DNA of 64,000 nt, taken from assembly GCA_025529335.1 (NCBI GenBank), contig JAMYHX010000033.1, positions 62,001 to 126,000 on the forward strand, given 5' to 3'. The position numbers and the translations under genes were made by a program. The notes under the pieces were generated by a model. It was not told the origin of the DNA. It did no database searches and saw only the letters and a list, made by a program, of their open reading frames with translations. This stretch comes from Rhizopus sp. PT2906 (taxonomy: Eukaryota; Mucoromycota; Mucoromycetes; Mucorales; Rhizopodaceae). This document shows positions 10,946 through 23,766 of this stretch, one piece after another (within the stretch, counting starts at the first letter, position 1; each line of letters starts with the position of its first letter).

Positions 10946-11680
10946 TGATTTTTGTTTTTATTTTATATTCTTTAAATAACCATGTCAAAGCTTATTTTAT
11001 ATAAACATGGAGTCTCCAAACACTGAAGAGGATGAGCAATGGCTTTCCAAACATTTGGTGTATAATTTGTGGAAGATTGATTTACATTTTGGTACGAAAT
11101 CGAATTGTTGTTTATTCTTTACTGACAAGAGTACTAACAACAACAACCAATACCTCAAGCGGGAACGTGCTCGGCAGGGTTTATTCTGGATCTGCCTCTA
11201 GGCCTGATAGAGAGTTCGCTTCCTTCATCTCGCTGAGTTCGACATCTGCGATGAGTGGCTGCAGCTTGCTATTTGCATGCTTGACAGGTACGATGATGTG
11301 AGTCAACGGGTAAAAATGCATGGCCAGAAGAGCAGCTGGTTGTACTTTGGTTGTTGTTGTTTTCCATTTTTCTAATAAGTGTCAAAATGGGAGCATAATG
11401 TTAGTGAATAGGAACTATATAAATTGGCCTTTTATTCTCTTTTTCAAGGCATGTCCATACCTGATTCTTTTAAAAAGGGGTTTTATTGTATTGTAAAAAT
11501 GAATATCAGGAGAGAAAGAGAGAGAGAAAAAGGGAAAAGTAAGCTCGTATGATTGTGGTCCGAGATCCGGTTCGAACAAATTATATATTAGAGTGATAGA
11601 GTGATTATACATGTTTGATTTTGGTGTTTCCCAGTCGATTTTTTTTTTTTAAAGAGACGCTCTCCTTTTTTTTTTCTTTA
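10946..11680. other. Transposon 3' flank and DUO1 promoter
   Basis: The first ~135 bp matches the 3' non-coding end of the Tc1/mariner copy near 57 kb. The rest is AT-rich and purine-rich (GA tract about 11507-11540) leading to the DUO1 start. No gene supported. Confidence 0.5.
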
Positions 11681-12088
11681 ATGACAGACCCAAATGAACA
11701 CACCGAAACTGAGGTCACATCACCTACTAAAACACCAGCACCGTCGCTATCACAACGCCAGAGTACTTTATTAAAGGCTAACCGTAGATCCAACTTTTTT
11801 TACCGAAATTTACAAAATGAGCCACCCATTGGAAATCCAGAGAATTCAGATGAATATAATGCTCGATTAAAGCAAGAATATGAACAACTTCAACTAATCA
11901 ATCACACTCTTGAAGTCATGATTGATGATTTCCAAAAAGTAGTAAACACACAAAAGCAATTAGCGCGTCATGTTGATGACACAGATAAATTACTGGACGT
12001 CTGGTCCACGATTTTAGAGACGACTGAAAGATATAAAAGATTAATAGAAGGCCCTACTTGGGAAAAGAAGGAAGAGAATGGACAATAG
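11681..12088 (+). CDS. DUO1: DASH/Dam1 complex subunit Duo1
   Basis: Intronless 135-residue protein. The family region is helical: 'YNARLKQEYEQLQLINHTLE' followed by 'IDDFQKVVNTQKQLARHVDD', then the diagnostic 'DKLLDVWSTILETTERYKRL' and 'GPTWEKKEE', matching the Duo1 pattern LLDxWxxILxQTExxxxLxxxPxW. Duo1 is part of the fungal-specific ten-subunit DASH ring that couples kinetochores to microtubule ends. The ATG at 11681 is chosen because the frame upstream is only a T-rich leader. The gene ends 89 bp from the stop codon of the convergent histidine kinase. Confidence 0.85.
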   Translation: MTDPNEHTETEVTSPTKTPAPSLSQRQSTLLKANRRSNFFYRNLQNEPPIGNPENSDEYNARLKQEYEQLQLINHTLEVMIDDFQKVVNTQKQLARHVDDTDKLLDVWSTILETTERYKRLIEGPTWEKKEENGQ

Positions 12089-12176
12089 TAGAATCTTTTT
12101 TTGATTATAATAGAATAGTATACCTAAGAGAGAAAAATCCTTATTTATTTAATAAATAATTGTATATATTTACACA

Positions 12177-15100
12177 CTAAACAGCAGAAGCAAAGCAGTA
12201 CTTTCTTAGGATGATGACCAAGTCCTTTTGCATAAGTGGCTTTGTAACGTAATCATTCATACCAGCTTTCAGGCAATTTTCTTGGGCAGTAATTTGTATA
12301 TCAGCTAACAAAGAAGTTAACACTTTTCCTTTTTATTATTATTATTATGTTTACCTGTCAAGGCAATGATTGGTAACAGTTTATCATAATTCATCTTCTT
12401 TTCGTACGCTCTAATCTTTTTCGTCGCTTCGATTCCGTCACAACCAGGCATATGATGATCTATCCATGCCAATGAAAAATATCCTGGACCCCTAGCTTTC
12501 CAAGTGTCAAAGCATTCAAATCCATTATTACACGCCTCCACAATGAAACCAAGCTTTCCTAGTTGCTTCATGATGAGCTTTTGAGCAATTGAGTTATCTT
12601 CTGCCACAAGTATCTTTTGTCCCTTGAATAATGCCAATTCTTCAGGTGAAAATACTTCTTGTGTCTGTCTAGCGGTGCTAAATGTAGCCATTGGTTTTTC
12701 CTCTACTGTATCCGCTGGACGAGCAGGTTCATTTACTTCCACCTTTTGTTTTGATGAACCCAGTGCACTGACTAGGGCTTTTAATAGTTTTACTTGTCTT
12801 ACAGGCTTTGATATGCGCGTAATCAAAGGATGAAATAAGAAATGATGCTGAAGAAGATCAATAGATGGCTTGGGCGAGATGGCGGTGCGTGGTATGTTAT
12901 CAACGACAGGCGCGATAAGGATCAATATACGCGTATGCTTTAAGCTAGGAGTTGATTCAATCGTACTAATCAGTTGTCTAAGTAGGTCAGGTGAAGGAGC
13001 ATCGATAATAATGCAGTCATAGGCAGTGTTGTTCTTTGCCTTTTCAATGATACATTGAGTTGCTTCTTCAAGTGTGTACATGTGATCTAACGATAACCAT
13101 GGCAACGACGCCTCTACCATTTTTTTCATACGCTTTTGACAAACCATCAAAATGCGAGGCTGATGAAGCTGCACCAAAAGATCATTAATAACCTTACAAC
13201 GGGGGTCTCCGTCTGGTTCAGCAGCAACGGTATCACCATTTTTAACTCGCACAGTAAAAGAGAATGTGGAACCTTGGTTGACCTCAGAATCGACCCAGAT
13301 ATCACCTTGCATCAACTTTACGAGTTGCAGACAAATAGATAGACCCAGTCCTGTACCACCAAAGTTTCTATTTTAAGTTAATATCCATTATGGTCTTTTT
13401 TTTTTTTGCATTACCTTGTAGTCGATCCGTCAACTTGACTAAAAGGCAAAAACAAGCCCTTCATTTCTTCTTTAGACATACCGATACCTGTGTCCTTTAC
13501 GGATATTTTTAAAGATATACTACCATCCTCGTGCTCTTTATCTAGACTGCAATAAACAACAACTTCACCATAATGCGTAAACTTGATCGCGTTTCCTACC
13601 AGATTTAACAAAACCCTAGTCGACAGGGTAAATACAAGCTCTGTCACTTTTGTAAAACTTACTGTCCAATTCGATTGCCGTCAGCATAGATAATGGGTGG
13701 AACATCTTTGTCAATATAGTATGACAGTTCAACGTTCTTGTTCGCCGCTAATGTGATAAGCAGCTCTAGTCTGTCTGCAATGATATCTTCTACATAAAAT
13801 AGACCATAATGTAATTTGACGTTGTGAGCTTCAAGTTTTGAAAAATCCAACAAGTCGTCAATGATATGAAGTAACATTTCACAGCTCTGTTTGGCAATAG
13901 ACACAAATTCACGTTGCTCAGCGTCCAGTCGAGTTTCACTTAACAATGAAATCATGCCATAAAATCCTGAGAAAGGCGTTCGAAGTTCGTGTGCTAAAGG
14001 AGGTGACGGTTATTGATATATTATGCTGTGATTATAAAGCTTACACATATTGGCCAAAAAGTTGGACTTCATCTGGGTCGCTCTCAACGCTTGTTCACGG
14101 CTTGCTTTGGCTTCTTCCAACGCCTTTAATTGACTTTCGATCATCTGAGCGTTTGTCTCGGTGGCCTTTTGTAGAGATTTGAAAAGAAGAGCGTTGGTGA
14201 TCGAGATACCAATCTGATCGCAGAGGAGCGTGAGGACGTTCAGATGTTTGTGTGTAAATGTATTGATGTTGGCTTGTAAATAGAGAACTCCTACCAATGT
14301 ATTCTTGTGTAAAATAGGCATACACATCACCGCGCTCTTTGTGATATTGGTCACAAAGCGTGAGTCGTCTTCCACATTTGGTATAAAGAGCACCGAGTGT
14401 GTATGAATAACATAGTTTACAATGGAAGCTGAGATACTTTTGTAATCTTCCAGAGGAAGAGGTGGGTCATACGTCTCACAGCATGAGCGTGTGGAATAAG
14501 CGGCGATGCATAACTGTCTTTCTTTTACAATGATTGCACCAGATTCAGCACCAGAGTTTGACATGATAATTCCAATCATTTTCTTCAATAGCTCATCAAA
14601 CGAATTCATTTCATTTGATATGACTAGACATTAATATAGATTCATGTTTAATAGGCATTTAAATGGGCAAGGCTTGCTCTTACCTTGAGTACTCTTAATG
14701 ATTGATGTAAGATCGACCATATCTAATGAAAGCAAAGTCGTCTCAGAGATCTCTTCGCCTTCTGCTGACACAGTTATATCGTCATTATTTAGGATGACAT
14801 CTCGTAAAGAAGGATCTGTTGCTGTCTCATCACTGTGATTTTCCCATATATTGCCTTCTGCTACGTTGGTCGTAAAGCCAACAATAACATCTTCTGTTTG
14901 CACTTCACAATCTCGCCTCTTAATTGACATAGGCTCCAATAAATGACCGTACATTTTTTGAAGGTACTGTATCTTGCCAAACGCCCCCCATTGACGATAG
15001 TAATCAATAGACTTGGTGAGGGAGGGGATGGCAATCATGTCTAATTGGCAGCGCATATAGTGATGAGTCATGAGTTCATGGATAAATCCCAGTACAGATG

Positions 15101-18100
15101 CCCAGTTATCAGCTTGTGCGTGCTCAATAGCTCTGTTATAAAATGCAAGTGTGGCTTGCAAATCATTGTCTAATGTCGATATTTGTGCACACTATAAAGA
15201 GTAGCTTAGTTATATATGTCATTTTTGTGTTGTTTTCTATATTTACAAGTATTTTGTAGTACAATCCATAATTAACATATGAATGAGCAGCCATAATACC
15301 AAGCTTTTCTTTGTAGCCTTCGAGTCTCAGCTTGTACTTTTCGCGCGTTTCAGGATCTAGCTCAGGTTCCCTCATGCATTCAATAAGTGAAAGACTGTGA
15401 TAATACATAGCAATGCCAATATGACGATACCTGTCATTGATAAAAACAAGGATTAGACCCTTCAACAATCTGTATGTTTGTATGATTTACACTATTTGGC
15501 CAGCGGAATCATCAAATATCTTTTCTCCAGTTTCCACTGCTTCTCTAAAAAACCCAAAGTGAAATAAAAGAATCATCTTGAATCCATAATGCCTAATATA
15601 TGATTTAGTATAATTTCTACCCCTCCCCCCCTTTATCCTTCCTTTCTTTTACCAAGTTAACGCATTTCCAAGACCTTGTGTTTCCAAGTCGTTCACATAG
15701 GATATTTCATCAAAGTTTTCTGATTCGTTCATCATCGTGTCTGGATCTACAACTGAATCTGTTCTTCCCTGGAATACCAATATGGAGCGCCAAAGGGAAA
15801 TGTTTAATAGTGTCACGTCTCTTATTCCGGTTCTTTTGGATGTATCCATAGATTTCTTTAAATGCCAGTGAATATCCGAAAGATTACGGCTTGTCCAATA
15901 ATAAGTAACTGCCACATGAAACAAAGCAAGCGATGAGAAAAGCTAGATATAGTTAGTACCTGATAGTGTCTAATTTTTTCTTTTTTCTCTTTACCTTATC
16001 ACCATCAGTGACTGCATGAGCATATGCCTTTTGGAACTGTTCAGCATACGTCTGTAAAGGAACCCCTGCCCACTGAGCCAGCATGGTATGATGAATAATG
16101 ATTGCTCTAGCAATCTCAGAGTTGCCTGCGTACCTTTCAGCAACACTCAATCCAAATTTCCCCAACTCTGCCGCAAAGCTAAATTCAGATTTTCTTGCAG
16201 CTGCGCATCCTGCCCAGATAAAACCCCCTCCACTAGAAGAGGTATAGCCTGATTTGAGTGATAGCTCACATATCTTGAGACCAAAGCAATCAGCAAGGGC
16301 TGGGTCTATCAAATATGCGCCAGTGCAGCCTTCATTAAGTAAAAGCATAATAGCCGATTGCTTGGGATCTGTGCAATATTCCGATCGGTTCACCAGAGTA
16401 TCAAAGCCAATGTTATTTACGATTGTCTTTATCTGCTCATAAAAGTCTGCTGCTTTTTCATCAATAGTTATGTTTAATTCCCTAAGCCCTTTAAGTATAA
16501 TGTCAACACCTTGACGGTAATTTGTATTCTGGAAACAGGCTCTGGCTTGCATCCGCCATATTTGTGCACGTTCATATGGACGGTTCTCTGTATGTGTCAG
16601 GATCTCGTCAATCATTTCTTCTCGTCTAGTAATATCAGTATTACTATCATTCATCAGCTCCAGTAATCTCATAGACAAGTTCAATGTCTCTTCAAATGAC
16701 GTGTCTGGACCATCTTGCCACTTTTCTTTAGGAAGCAACGAAATCGCGCAATCATAATAGGCAGTAGCAATCTGTAATGCGCCCGAAAGGGTTGCTTCAT
16801 GGCCTGCCTTTGCAAGCACCTTACGGTACCGCCTTGTTTTTCTACTTGACTGCAATAGGTTTGCGCTTTTTAATAGATGATCAGCTACCCAGTACACCCT
16901 CCCGTCTGATTCTTCTTCATCTTCCTCATTTTCTGACATGAGTATCTGTCCAATTTTAAAATGCATTTCTTCGCGTTGTTGCTCGCTCGTGATCAGCATC
17001 GAAGCGGCTTGACAGTATCGATCGTGGACAAAGCAAAAGTCATCACCAGCCTTATATTGTATGATGCCTTCACTCAACGCGGTCTGTAGACCGCCCATGG
17101 CATCAAATTCCAAAAGCACCTTAATCTTTGAAAAGTTAAAGACGTGACCCATGAGACTTGCCCACATGAGCAACAGTTGAGTAGACTTGTCCAACGATTT
17201 CAAATGAGAGACCAACTGTCTGATATCAAATATATCATGGTGCTTGATGTTATCCAGTCGGAACTTCCAGCTCTTGTCGCTCCAGTCGAACCAAATATCA
17301 CCTTTTCTTTTCATAATTTTTAAAAACTGTTTGGCATAAAAGGGATTTCCTCGCGTCCAAGTAGAGATGAGATCAGCAAGGGGACGCGTGGTATCAAGTT
17401 GATCTTTGTCGTAGCCACCGTAAAATGTGTGTCGAACGAGTTCTTGTATTGCACTTTTTGGAATAGGGTTTAGTTGAATAGTCGTGATTGGACGTTCCTG
17501 ACAGCTCTTGAGCATATCAATGACGGTCTGTGGTGTTTCGCTACCATCTCTAAACGTGAGAATGATCAACATGGTTGTTTGTGAAAGGATAAGAGCACTT
17601 ATCAAACGAATAGAAGGTTCATCTGGATGGAAAAAAAAAAAAAAGCGTTGTTACAATATGACCTTTTTATTACTGTATGTGTCGTTACCTGCTTCTTGTA
17701 AATCATCAAGGCACTAGAAAAAAAGATGTTAATAATAATTCGTAAAAGTTATTTCATTCTAACCAATGTAGTCATCTTTCGTCTTGCAATAATCTTTATA
17801 ATGTTGAGGAATACCTGTTGAAAGAAAAGGGGGGTTGTATTAAACAAAACGATGCTTGACTATATAAGAATAATACTATACAGAATGAAATCTTATTTCA
17901 GTATTCAAGATGCTTGATAATGCGTCATCATCTACTGGCCTCATTTTCTCTTTATATCCATACAGGATCGGCTTTAGTTCAGGAACTTTACCGACCAGTA
18001 ATCGCACGTTAGGGAATTGAGGGCCAAGGTTGTCTTTTAAGTCCTTGTAGAATTCCTTCACAACAGATTCTGGTTCTGTCAAAAGCTGCTTCAGTATAGA

Positions 18101-19775
18101 TGACAAGCAATGTAATAGACCGTTGTAAGGGCTTTTCTGATTTCTATCAAACTTGGCAGTGGCTGTATATCCTGCAGGACGTGCTTGGTTATGAATCATG
18201 GAAGCTAGCGTGGATTTGCCGATGCCACCAGGGCCCTTCAACACAATAATTTCACATCCGGCTCGATTTATCTTTTTGACCTCTTTCTTTGCGCTTTCTT
18301 GTTGATGTAACGTGCTGACACGCTCGACTATCGAATGAATAATCTCTTGTTCCTTTTCTCGGCCGTATATGCCATCTGCTACTTTGAACACAGGATTCAC
18401 ATCCTTCTGGCCTAAAGGGAAAAAGATAAGTGCCTATATTAATCTCTGTAAGAATTTGAATAAAAAAAAGTGATCAGATTCTATTATACTTCTGTTTGAT
18501 CCTTCAGTCTTCTTTGACACTCTAGTAAATCTCTTTTTAGACCATACGCACTAGCATATCTTTCATCTACTGCCTTTATAGTCAAATGATTAGAATGTGC
18601 ACCTTTTTTTCTTTTCAAATACTGCTGCATTTTGCTTACTTTTCTAGTCAATTTATCAATGATAAGGCTAATCACCGGGGGAATATCTTTTCTGATGGTA
18701 TGAACAAGAGGAACGTTCTTTGAAAGAATTGATTCGATAATGTCCATAGCTGTCCCTTCAAATGGTGCACGACTTGTTAATAATTCGAAAAAGAGTATTC
18801 CTAGAGAATAGAGGTCTGTACGATGGTCAAGCGCATTGGACGTTCTACCCGTTTGTTCCTAAACTCAGCATGAATTTGTGTTATATTTTTTATTCTTCTT
18901 TTCTTTCTTTATTGTCTTTACAACTTACTGGACTTATATATGCAAGAGAGTATTGAAACTCTTTGGTAGAATACAGTCGATGATTATGTTGTGACGATCC
19001 TGAGTTATCTTGTGATGTCTGTGAATTGTCTGTCATGATGGATCGCCAACGAGTGAGTAATAAGTCTTCGTAGGATTTCAGTCCACCTCCAAAGTTCCAG
19101 ATCTTGATCTCTGGCTTATCAGATTCAACGTTGAGGCGACAGTGAAATGACGACGGACGTAGTTCACCATGGACTATTGAACTTTCGTGTAAAAACTGTA
19201 AAGCTGAACAGCATTCAATGGCGAACTTTAAAAACATGTCTAGACTGAGTGGTTTACATTGTGAATGACATTCACAAGATCTCCAGATGGAAGTGTTGTT
19301 TGGTAAAGTGCTGATTGAATAAAGACTGTGATAGTACTCTCGAAAGAAGAGGTAGTCGTTGGGTTGAATATCTGTATAAAGTAGAGCAGCTAGACCATCT
19401 TGAGCTAAAGAGACATATTCCACAGCATTTGGAATATGCTTTGGACAGATAGGATGAAGCCTTTTTGTTAGATAATACTCTCTCTCAATTCGAATCAAGT
19501 GAGGTGATATTTTTGCTAATACTGGTTGATTATCTATAAGTCTAAGCGTACAGGGGTGGGTTAGATATGTTATGGCGTTGATAACAAACTTGCCTTTTTC
19601 CAAGACTAATGGCTATTAAACTGCCAGCACCAGAAAGCTCTATCGGTTTAGCAAAGACATAGTTTGGTATCTTTAGTTCAAAAGTATCATAGTTTATGTC
19701 AAAGTTGCCAGAAGACGCTCTACGAGAGAACGACTTGTGCTTTAACTTTGCTTTATTGTCTTGCTTATCAGGCAT
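12177..19775 (-). CDS. Group X hybrid histidine kinase (Mak2/Phk1/Chk1-like)
   Basis: Very large (about 2,200 residues) multi-exon sensor kinase. Order: Ser/Thr-kinase-like domain (19600-18485) with 'SIVHGELRPSSFH' and 'YISPEQTGRTSNALDHRTDL'; AAA ATPase (18400-17500) with Walker A 'LKGPGGIGKST' and Walker B 'TLCLDDLQEAD'; long alpha-helical superhelix (17500-14640); GAF domain (14600-14040); HisKA with phospho-acceptor in 'NMSHELRTPF' (His codon 13989-13991, split from the preceding Ser by an intron); HATPase with 'NLVGNAIKFT', 'DTGIGM' and 'GGTGLGLS'; degenerate receiver; true receiver with 'ILVAEDN', 'WIDHHMPGCDG' and 'YVTKP'. This order defines fungal group X, which feeds the Ypd1-type phosphorelay in oxidative-stress and cell-cycle control. 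The kinase-like domain lacks the DFG Asp ('IWNFGGG') and is probably a pseudokinase. The Walker B exon is only 25 nt (17689-17713). Confidence 0.92.
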
Positions 19776-20714
19776 ATATATATACGTTTAAGAAGGGCAA
19801 AGAAGGGTATAGAAAAATGAAAAATAAAATAAATGTGGGCGCAATGGGGTTCCCTGAGGAGAAGGGGAGATCAAAAAACCAGTTGTGAAGGGCAAGAAAC
19901 ACACACCCGATGGTTGATCACACGAATTTCCTGATTCGGATGGTTGTGCCGAATCACTGGAGATTAATGTCTCCGCTGTTTACAGGATCGAGACTCTAGT
20001 GTAACAGTCTTGCTGATGATATGTGAGCCATAGTGTTATTCGAGAGAAAGAAAGAGAATAAGCTAAATAGGTTCCATTCTAGGTCTTCGTTTTCGAGTTT
20101 TATGTTATAAAGCATGAAATAACCACTGTTTAGCCTGCTAATTCATTCTTTTGTGGTAAACTATACGCGTGTTCAAGCCATTCAGGCACTTCAAAGCTGA
20201 AACATAACGAAAGAGAGAGAGAGAGACAAAAAATACAAGAGCGATCCAGGTTATGACAATAGATGAGGATATGACATGTATATTAAATGATATTGATATA
20301 TAGAGATGAAGGCATCGCCCTTTCATGTACTGAATGTAACATATATTTTATGGAAATAAGCTTAGAATCGATGTTTATGATTAATCAACATTTCACCTAC
20401 TAGGAAAAGAGACTAGTGTGAATTGTCCACAAAGTCATTTACTATTGGAAGGCATTCACAGTCATCAAAAATATAAAAAGAAAAAAAAAATACAACTTGA
20501 GGATGGTTTCTCTTCAAGTGGAGTTTTGTGAGTAGAGGCAGTCTGTTAAAGTGTAAGATTTTTTTTTTAAAAAAAAAAAATAAGGGTAAAAGATTGAAAC
20601 AGACCCGCGGAGAAAAGGTACGTACGCTCTTAAAGTTTCGAATCAAAATACACTAAAATGTCAAACATTCTGAATTGACAATATGCTCGAGATTTGATTG
20701 TTATTTTGAAAAGA
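19776..20714. other. Intergenic upstream of the histidine kinase
   Basis: Holds the kinase promoter and the 3' side of the tetraspan gene. A short frame on the minus strand near 20210-20140 ending 'FEVPEWLEHAYSLPQKNELAG' follows a good acceptor (TTTCAG) and could be the last exon of a small gene, but I could not join it to an upstream exon. GA repeat at 20213-20226; long A/T runs near 20550-20580. Confidence 0.4.
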
Positions 20715-21395
20715 TTAAAGAATGATATCCCCGTTATTCACATGAGGCATCATCATTGGAACCTGAGGCAACATGCCTTGCTGGTAGTATTTGAGCATAG
20801 CTGCTCTAGTGTTGACTTGAAGCTTGATTGCATACGAGAATAAGCAAAAGGTCCAATATGACTAACACAAGAATGATTAAAAAAAAAAAGACAAGCTGAC
20901 ATAAAGAAAAGTGTATGACTTACATAAAGTACGATAATTAGTGCTGCACATAAAATTGTAAATTTAAGCTCGTCTTCCCAAGTACGGTTACAGTTGTAAA
21001 AGTCCTTTATGGCAAAGTTGAACTGTTGTTGTTCTCCTTGGTTAGCACTGAGTAATTGGTTGTTGAGTGGGCTAGAAGCAGTTGTTATGCACCACTCGAC
21101 ATAGGTATCTTTTTGAACAATAAACAAGATGGTGTTGATAAACACATCAACCAGTAATATGAAGACATTGATGCCTATGATATAAGCAGCTGCTCTGACA
21201 CCATTCTCTGACCTCTAATGAAAAGTTCAGTGGGTTATTTAACAATGAATAATCAGCTACAATCAAGACTTACTAGAAATAAACAGAATAGTGTTCCTAA
21301 ACAAACACCAAATAAGACTAGGTTAATCGTTCCAAATATATAAAGTGCTGTAGGTACGCTTGTATATGAAAAGAATGCTATATGTATAGTTTAGT

Positions 21396-21429
<34 letters not shown>

Positions 21430-21604
21430 TATCTGATGCATTCTTACGACTCTTTGTCTGAAATGACAAGATGGCAAAATAGAGTGATAGTCCTGCCCAT
21501 ATCAAACATGAAAAGGTATTTCCAATTCGTAAATGAATACAACCACAGCATTTACGCACATAAGGGTTCGTTGAATGAATGATGTGATCTCTTGGTATAA
21601 TCAT
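20715..21604 (-). CDS. Four-TM membrane protein, unknown family
   Basis: Multi-exon gene for a small integral membrane protein. The hydrophobic segments are 'CLIWAGLSLYFAILSF', 'ALYIFGTINLVLFGVCLGTL', 'AAYIIGINVFILLVDVFINT' and 'LKFTILCAALIIVLYSYWTF'. The loop between TM3 and TM4 carries spaced cysteines ('EWCITTASS', 'DFYNCNRTW') as in an extracellular loop of tetraspan proteins. The N-terminus has 'VRKCCGCIHLRIG', a likely palmitoylation-type Cys cluster. The last exon is joined in phase 0 ('IIVLY' to 'SYWTFCLFSYAI') and ends at 20715, giving a cytosolic tail '...MLPQVPMMMPHV'. Intron 1 contains a (TA)n microsatellite at about 21398-21427. The family is not recognised with confidence; it may localise to the endomembrane system. 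Confidence 0.7.
21396..21427. repeat. (TA)n microsatellite in an intron
   Basis: Uninterrupted TA dinucleotide repeat of about 15 units inside the first intron of the four-TM protein gene. Confidence 0.95.
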
Positions 21605-21871
21605 TAAATGAAAAGAGAAAAGGAAAAAAAAAAAAAGAAGAACGGATACTTATTACCTTCTTTTTTCTGCTTTACTTCAAAACATGTTACTTAAAATGCA
21701 TAACCGTGTTTGAGTAACATCAAGACACAAATGTTTTCCTTTTTTGGATATTGAAATTTCTCTTTAACTACACATTCATTTATTTGACATAAAGGACACA
21801 GCTGATGTATTTTATTAATGGAATTTACATATGTGTATAGTATAAATAAATAATTACAAAATAACAAGGAT

Positions 21872-23766
21872 TTACTTTAACCTCAACCAGAGCTCTTTCA
21901 GTCTGCTGTTTGAGTTTGTATTGACTTTTGGCTCTACTAGTATTGATTTCTTGTATAGTTCCTAAATACAAAGTATTACACCAAACTGATTTTCATTCAT
22001 ATAATATGCTTACATCTTCAGATAAGATAGGACAATCTGCTATAGATAAAAGTAGAGGTAGATCTGGATCAATCGTGTACCCTGGATGTTTGAATTTCAT
22101 AATAGACATGATCGTTTCACCCATCAGTCTATATTTATCCCAATGAACTGTACCATCCGGTCGAAAATCTTTGTTTGCTTCGGCAAGGGAAACAAGGTCC
22201 TGAGTATGAATACCCCTAAAAATATGTCAGTGTACGTTCATTTCCTATAAGGTGTATAATTTTACAAATAGGGAATACCGGACCCCTTACTGGCCCTGAG
22301 TGCCATGCGGTAGGCGCAAAACGATTTATCTGTGCTCATTAAACGTTCTAGGCTTAGAAATTGTTTGTAAATCTTTTTAGTAGCTACAATCTGACGTGTC
22401 TGCTTTAGTCTTAATATGGCCGCATTGTTCATTCCTGCCAAGACAGCCATGAGTGAATTATAGTTGTTCATATTACGTAATTCAACCGCGATAGATATAA
22501 ACTTGAGAAAGACATTTGCTCGTTTACTTGCTCTTGACTGACTGATGATTAATGTTGCCACCCAAGAAGAGATGAAATTAAAATGGGCGATGGATGCAAG
22601 TATCATGCTACTGTTTGATGATGACTGATTGGACACAATGTAACGTAAAAATTCACGAGGCTGTCAAGAGATACAGAAATAAAGAGATAAATATCATGTT
22701 AAAAGAAGGGATATTCTTGGCTATTACCTGGATACGCGAAAAGAGCTGTGACTCTATCCAAGTCAACTGCTTGGCAATGTGGTTATCACTAGTTCCCATG
22801 ATCGTCTTCAGATTGAGCTGATCCTGTTTGCGAAAATTATTCATGATGCTGATATATGACGTCCAGTTGCTTGCATTTGTCAATGTAGATGGAGCATAAG
22901 GTGTATTACTTGCGTCAATGTTGATCATACCACCTGCAAACTCGGCACGGCGATATCCCTCAGACTCAGAATGTGTCACGTAACGTTGTCTAGGTAACCT
23001 GGGAACACTATCCTCTCTAGGTGACTGTGGGGGTGTCTGTTGTAGTAAAAGATGAAATGTGCCTGAGGCGTATCCACTGTCCTTTTTATTCGAAAATGCC
23101 GGCTGCTCCTCATCCACCAGGCCCCAGCAACTGTCGGGGTCAGTCGAGGGTGGTTCACGTATGACTAAAGGTGCTAATGAGTCGCATATGGGCGTATATG
23201 ATTCGTGCTTGGATATGTGATCTAAAAAGAGAACCATTAATCTTCTTGCTCTTGGGGCATAAAAGTCATTCCAATGATGAGATAGCCATAGTAATAAAAT
23301 ACTGTAGATTCTAAAAAAACAAAGTTAAATGACCAATGTTTTTGTACAAGGTAAATCGAACCTTTTCTGTTGAGCTGTTGGTGAGGATGAAAATCCATCA
23401 TGTTTGAATCTAGGAAAAACTTTTTATATTATTAAAAAATAACATAGCTTAATTTCCTCCCTTTTGCTTTCTCTTCAATATTTACCTTTCAACTAGTTGA
23501 TCAATAAGTTCGCAAGGCCTCATAAACCTTCTGAAAAATGTTAAAAAGATAGGCACAATGTTTTCATCTACATAAAAATCAGATAAATAATAAAATAACA
23601 ATAATAAATAATTACCTTGTTCATTATATTCTGTTGACACTAGACGATCTATTATATCATCTACAGCCAATCCTGTATTAAGGGAATTACTGTTTATAAA
23701 GTGTTAGATGCATCAAAATAACTTGTATTTATATTACCAACTCGCTTTAGATCCACGTCGGCTCAT
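21872..23766 (-). CDS. Ras guanine-nucleotide exchange factor (Cdc25 type)
   Basis: Small RasGEF with an N-terminal RasGEF_N/LTE module and a Cdc25 homology domain. Exon 1 starts 'MSRRGSKAS'; the N-module has 'DDIIDRLVSTEYNEQ' and 'FRRFMRPCELIDQLVER'. A Ser/Pro-rich linker ('TPPQSPREDSVPRLPRQ') follows. The catalytic region has 'IAKQLTWIESQLFSRIQ', 'PREFLRYIVSNQSS', 'HFNFISSWVATLI', 'FLKFISIAVELRNMNNYNS', 'VLAGMNNAAILRLKQT' and 'KGSGIPYLGIHTQDLVSLAE', all canonical Cdc25-domain helices. The last exon is joined in phase 0, 'ILSED' to 'ELYKKSILVEPK', stopping at 21872. The protein activates Ras-type GTPases at membranes. It lacks the SH3 domain and long N-terminus of yeast Cdc25, so it may be a Bud5/Ste6-like form. 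Confidence 0.88.

Noticed and set aside
11560..11580. B-box-like GGTTCGAAC suggesting a tRNA
   Set aside because: No T-stem pairing around it and no A-box or acceptor stem upstream.
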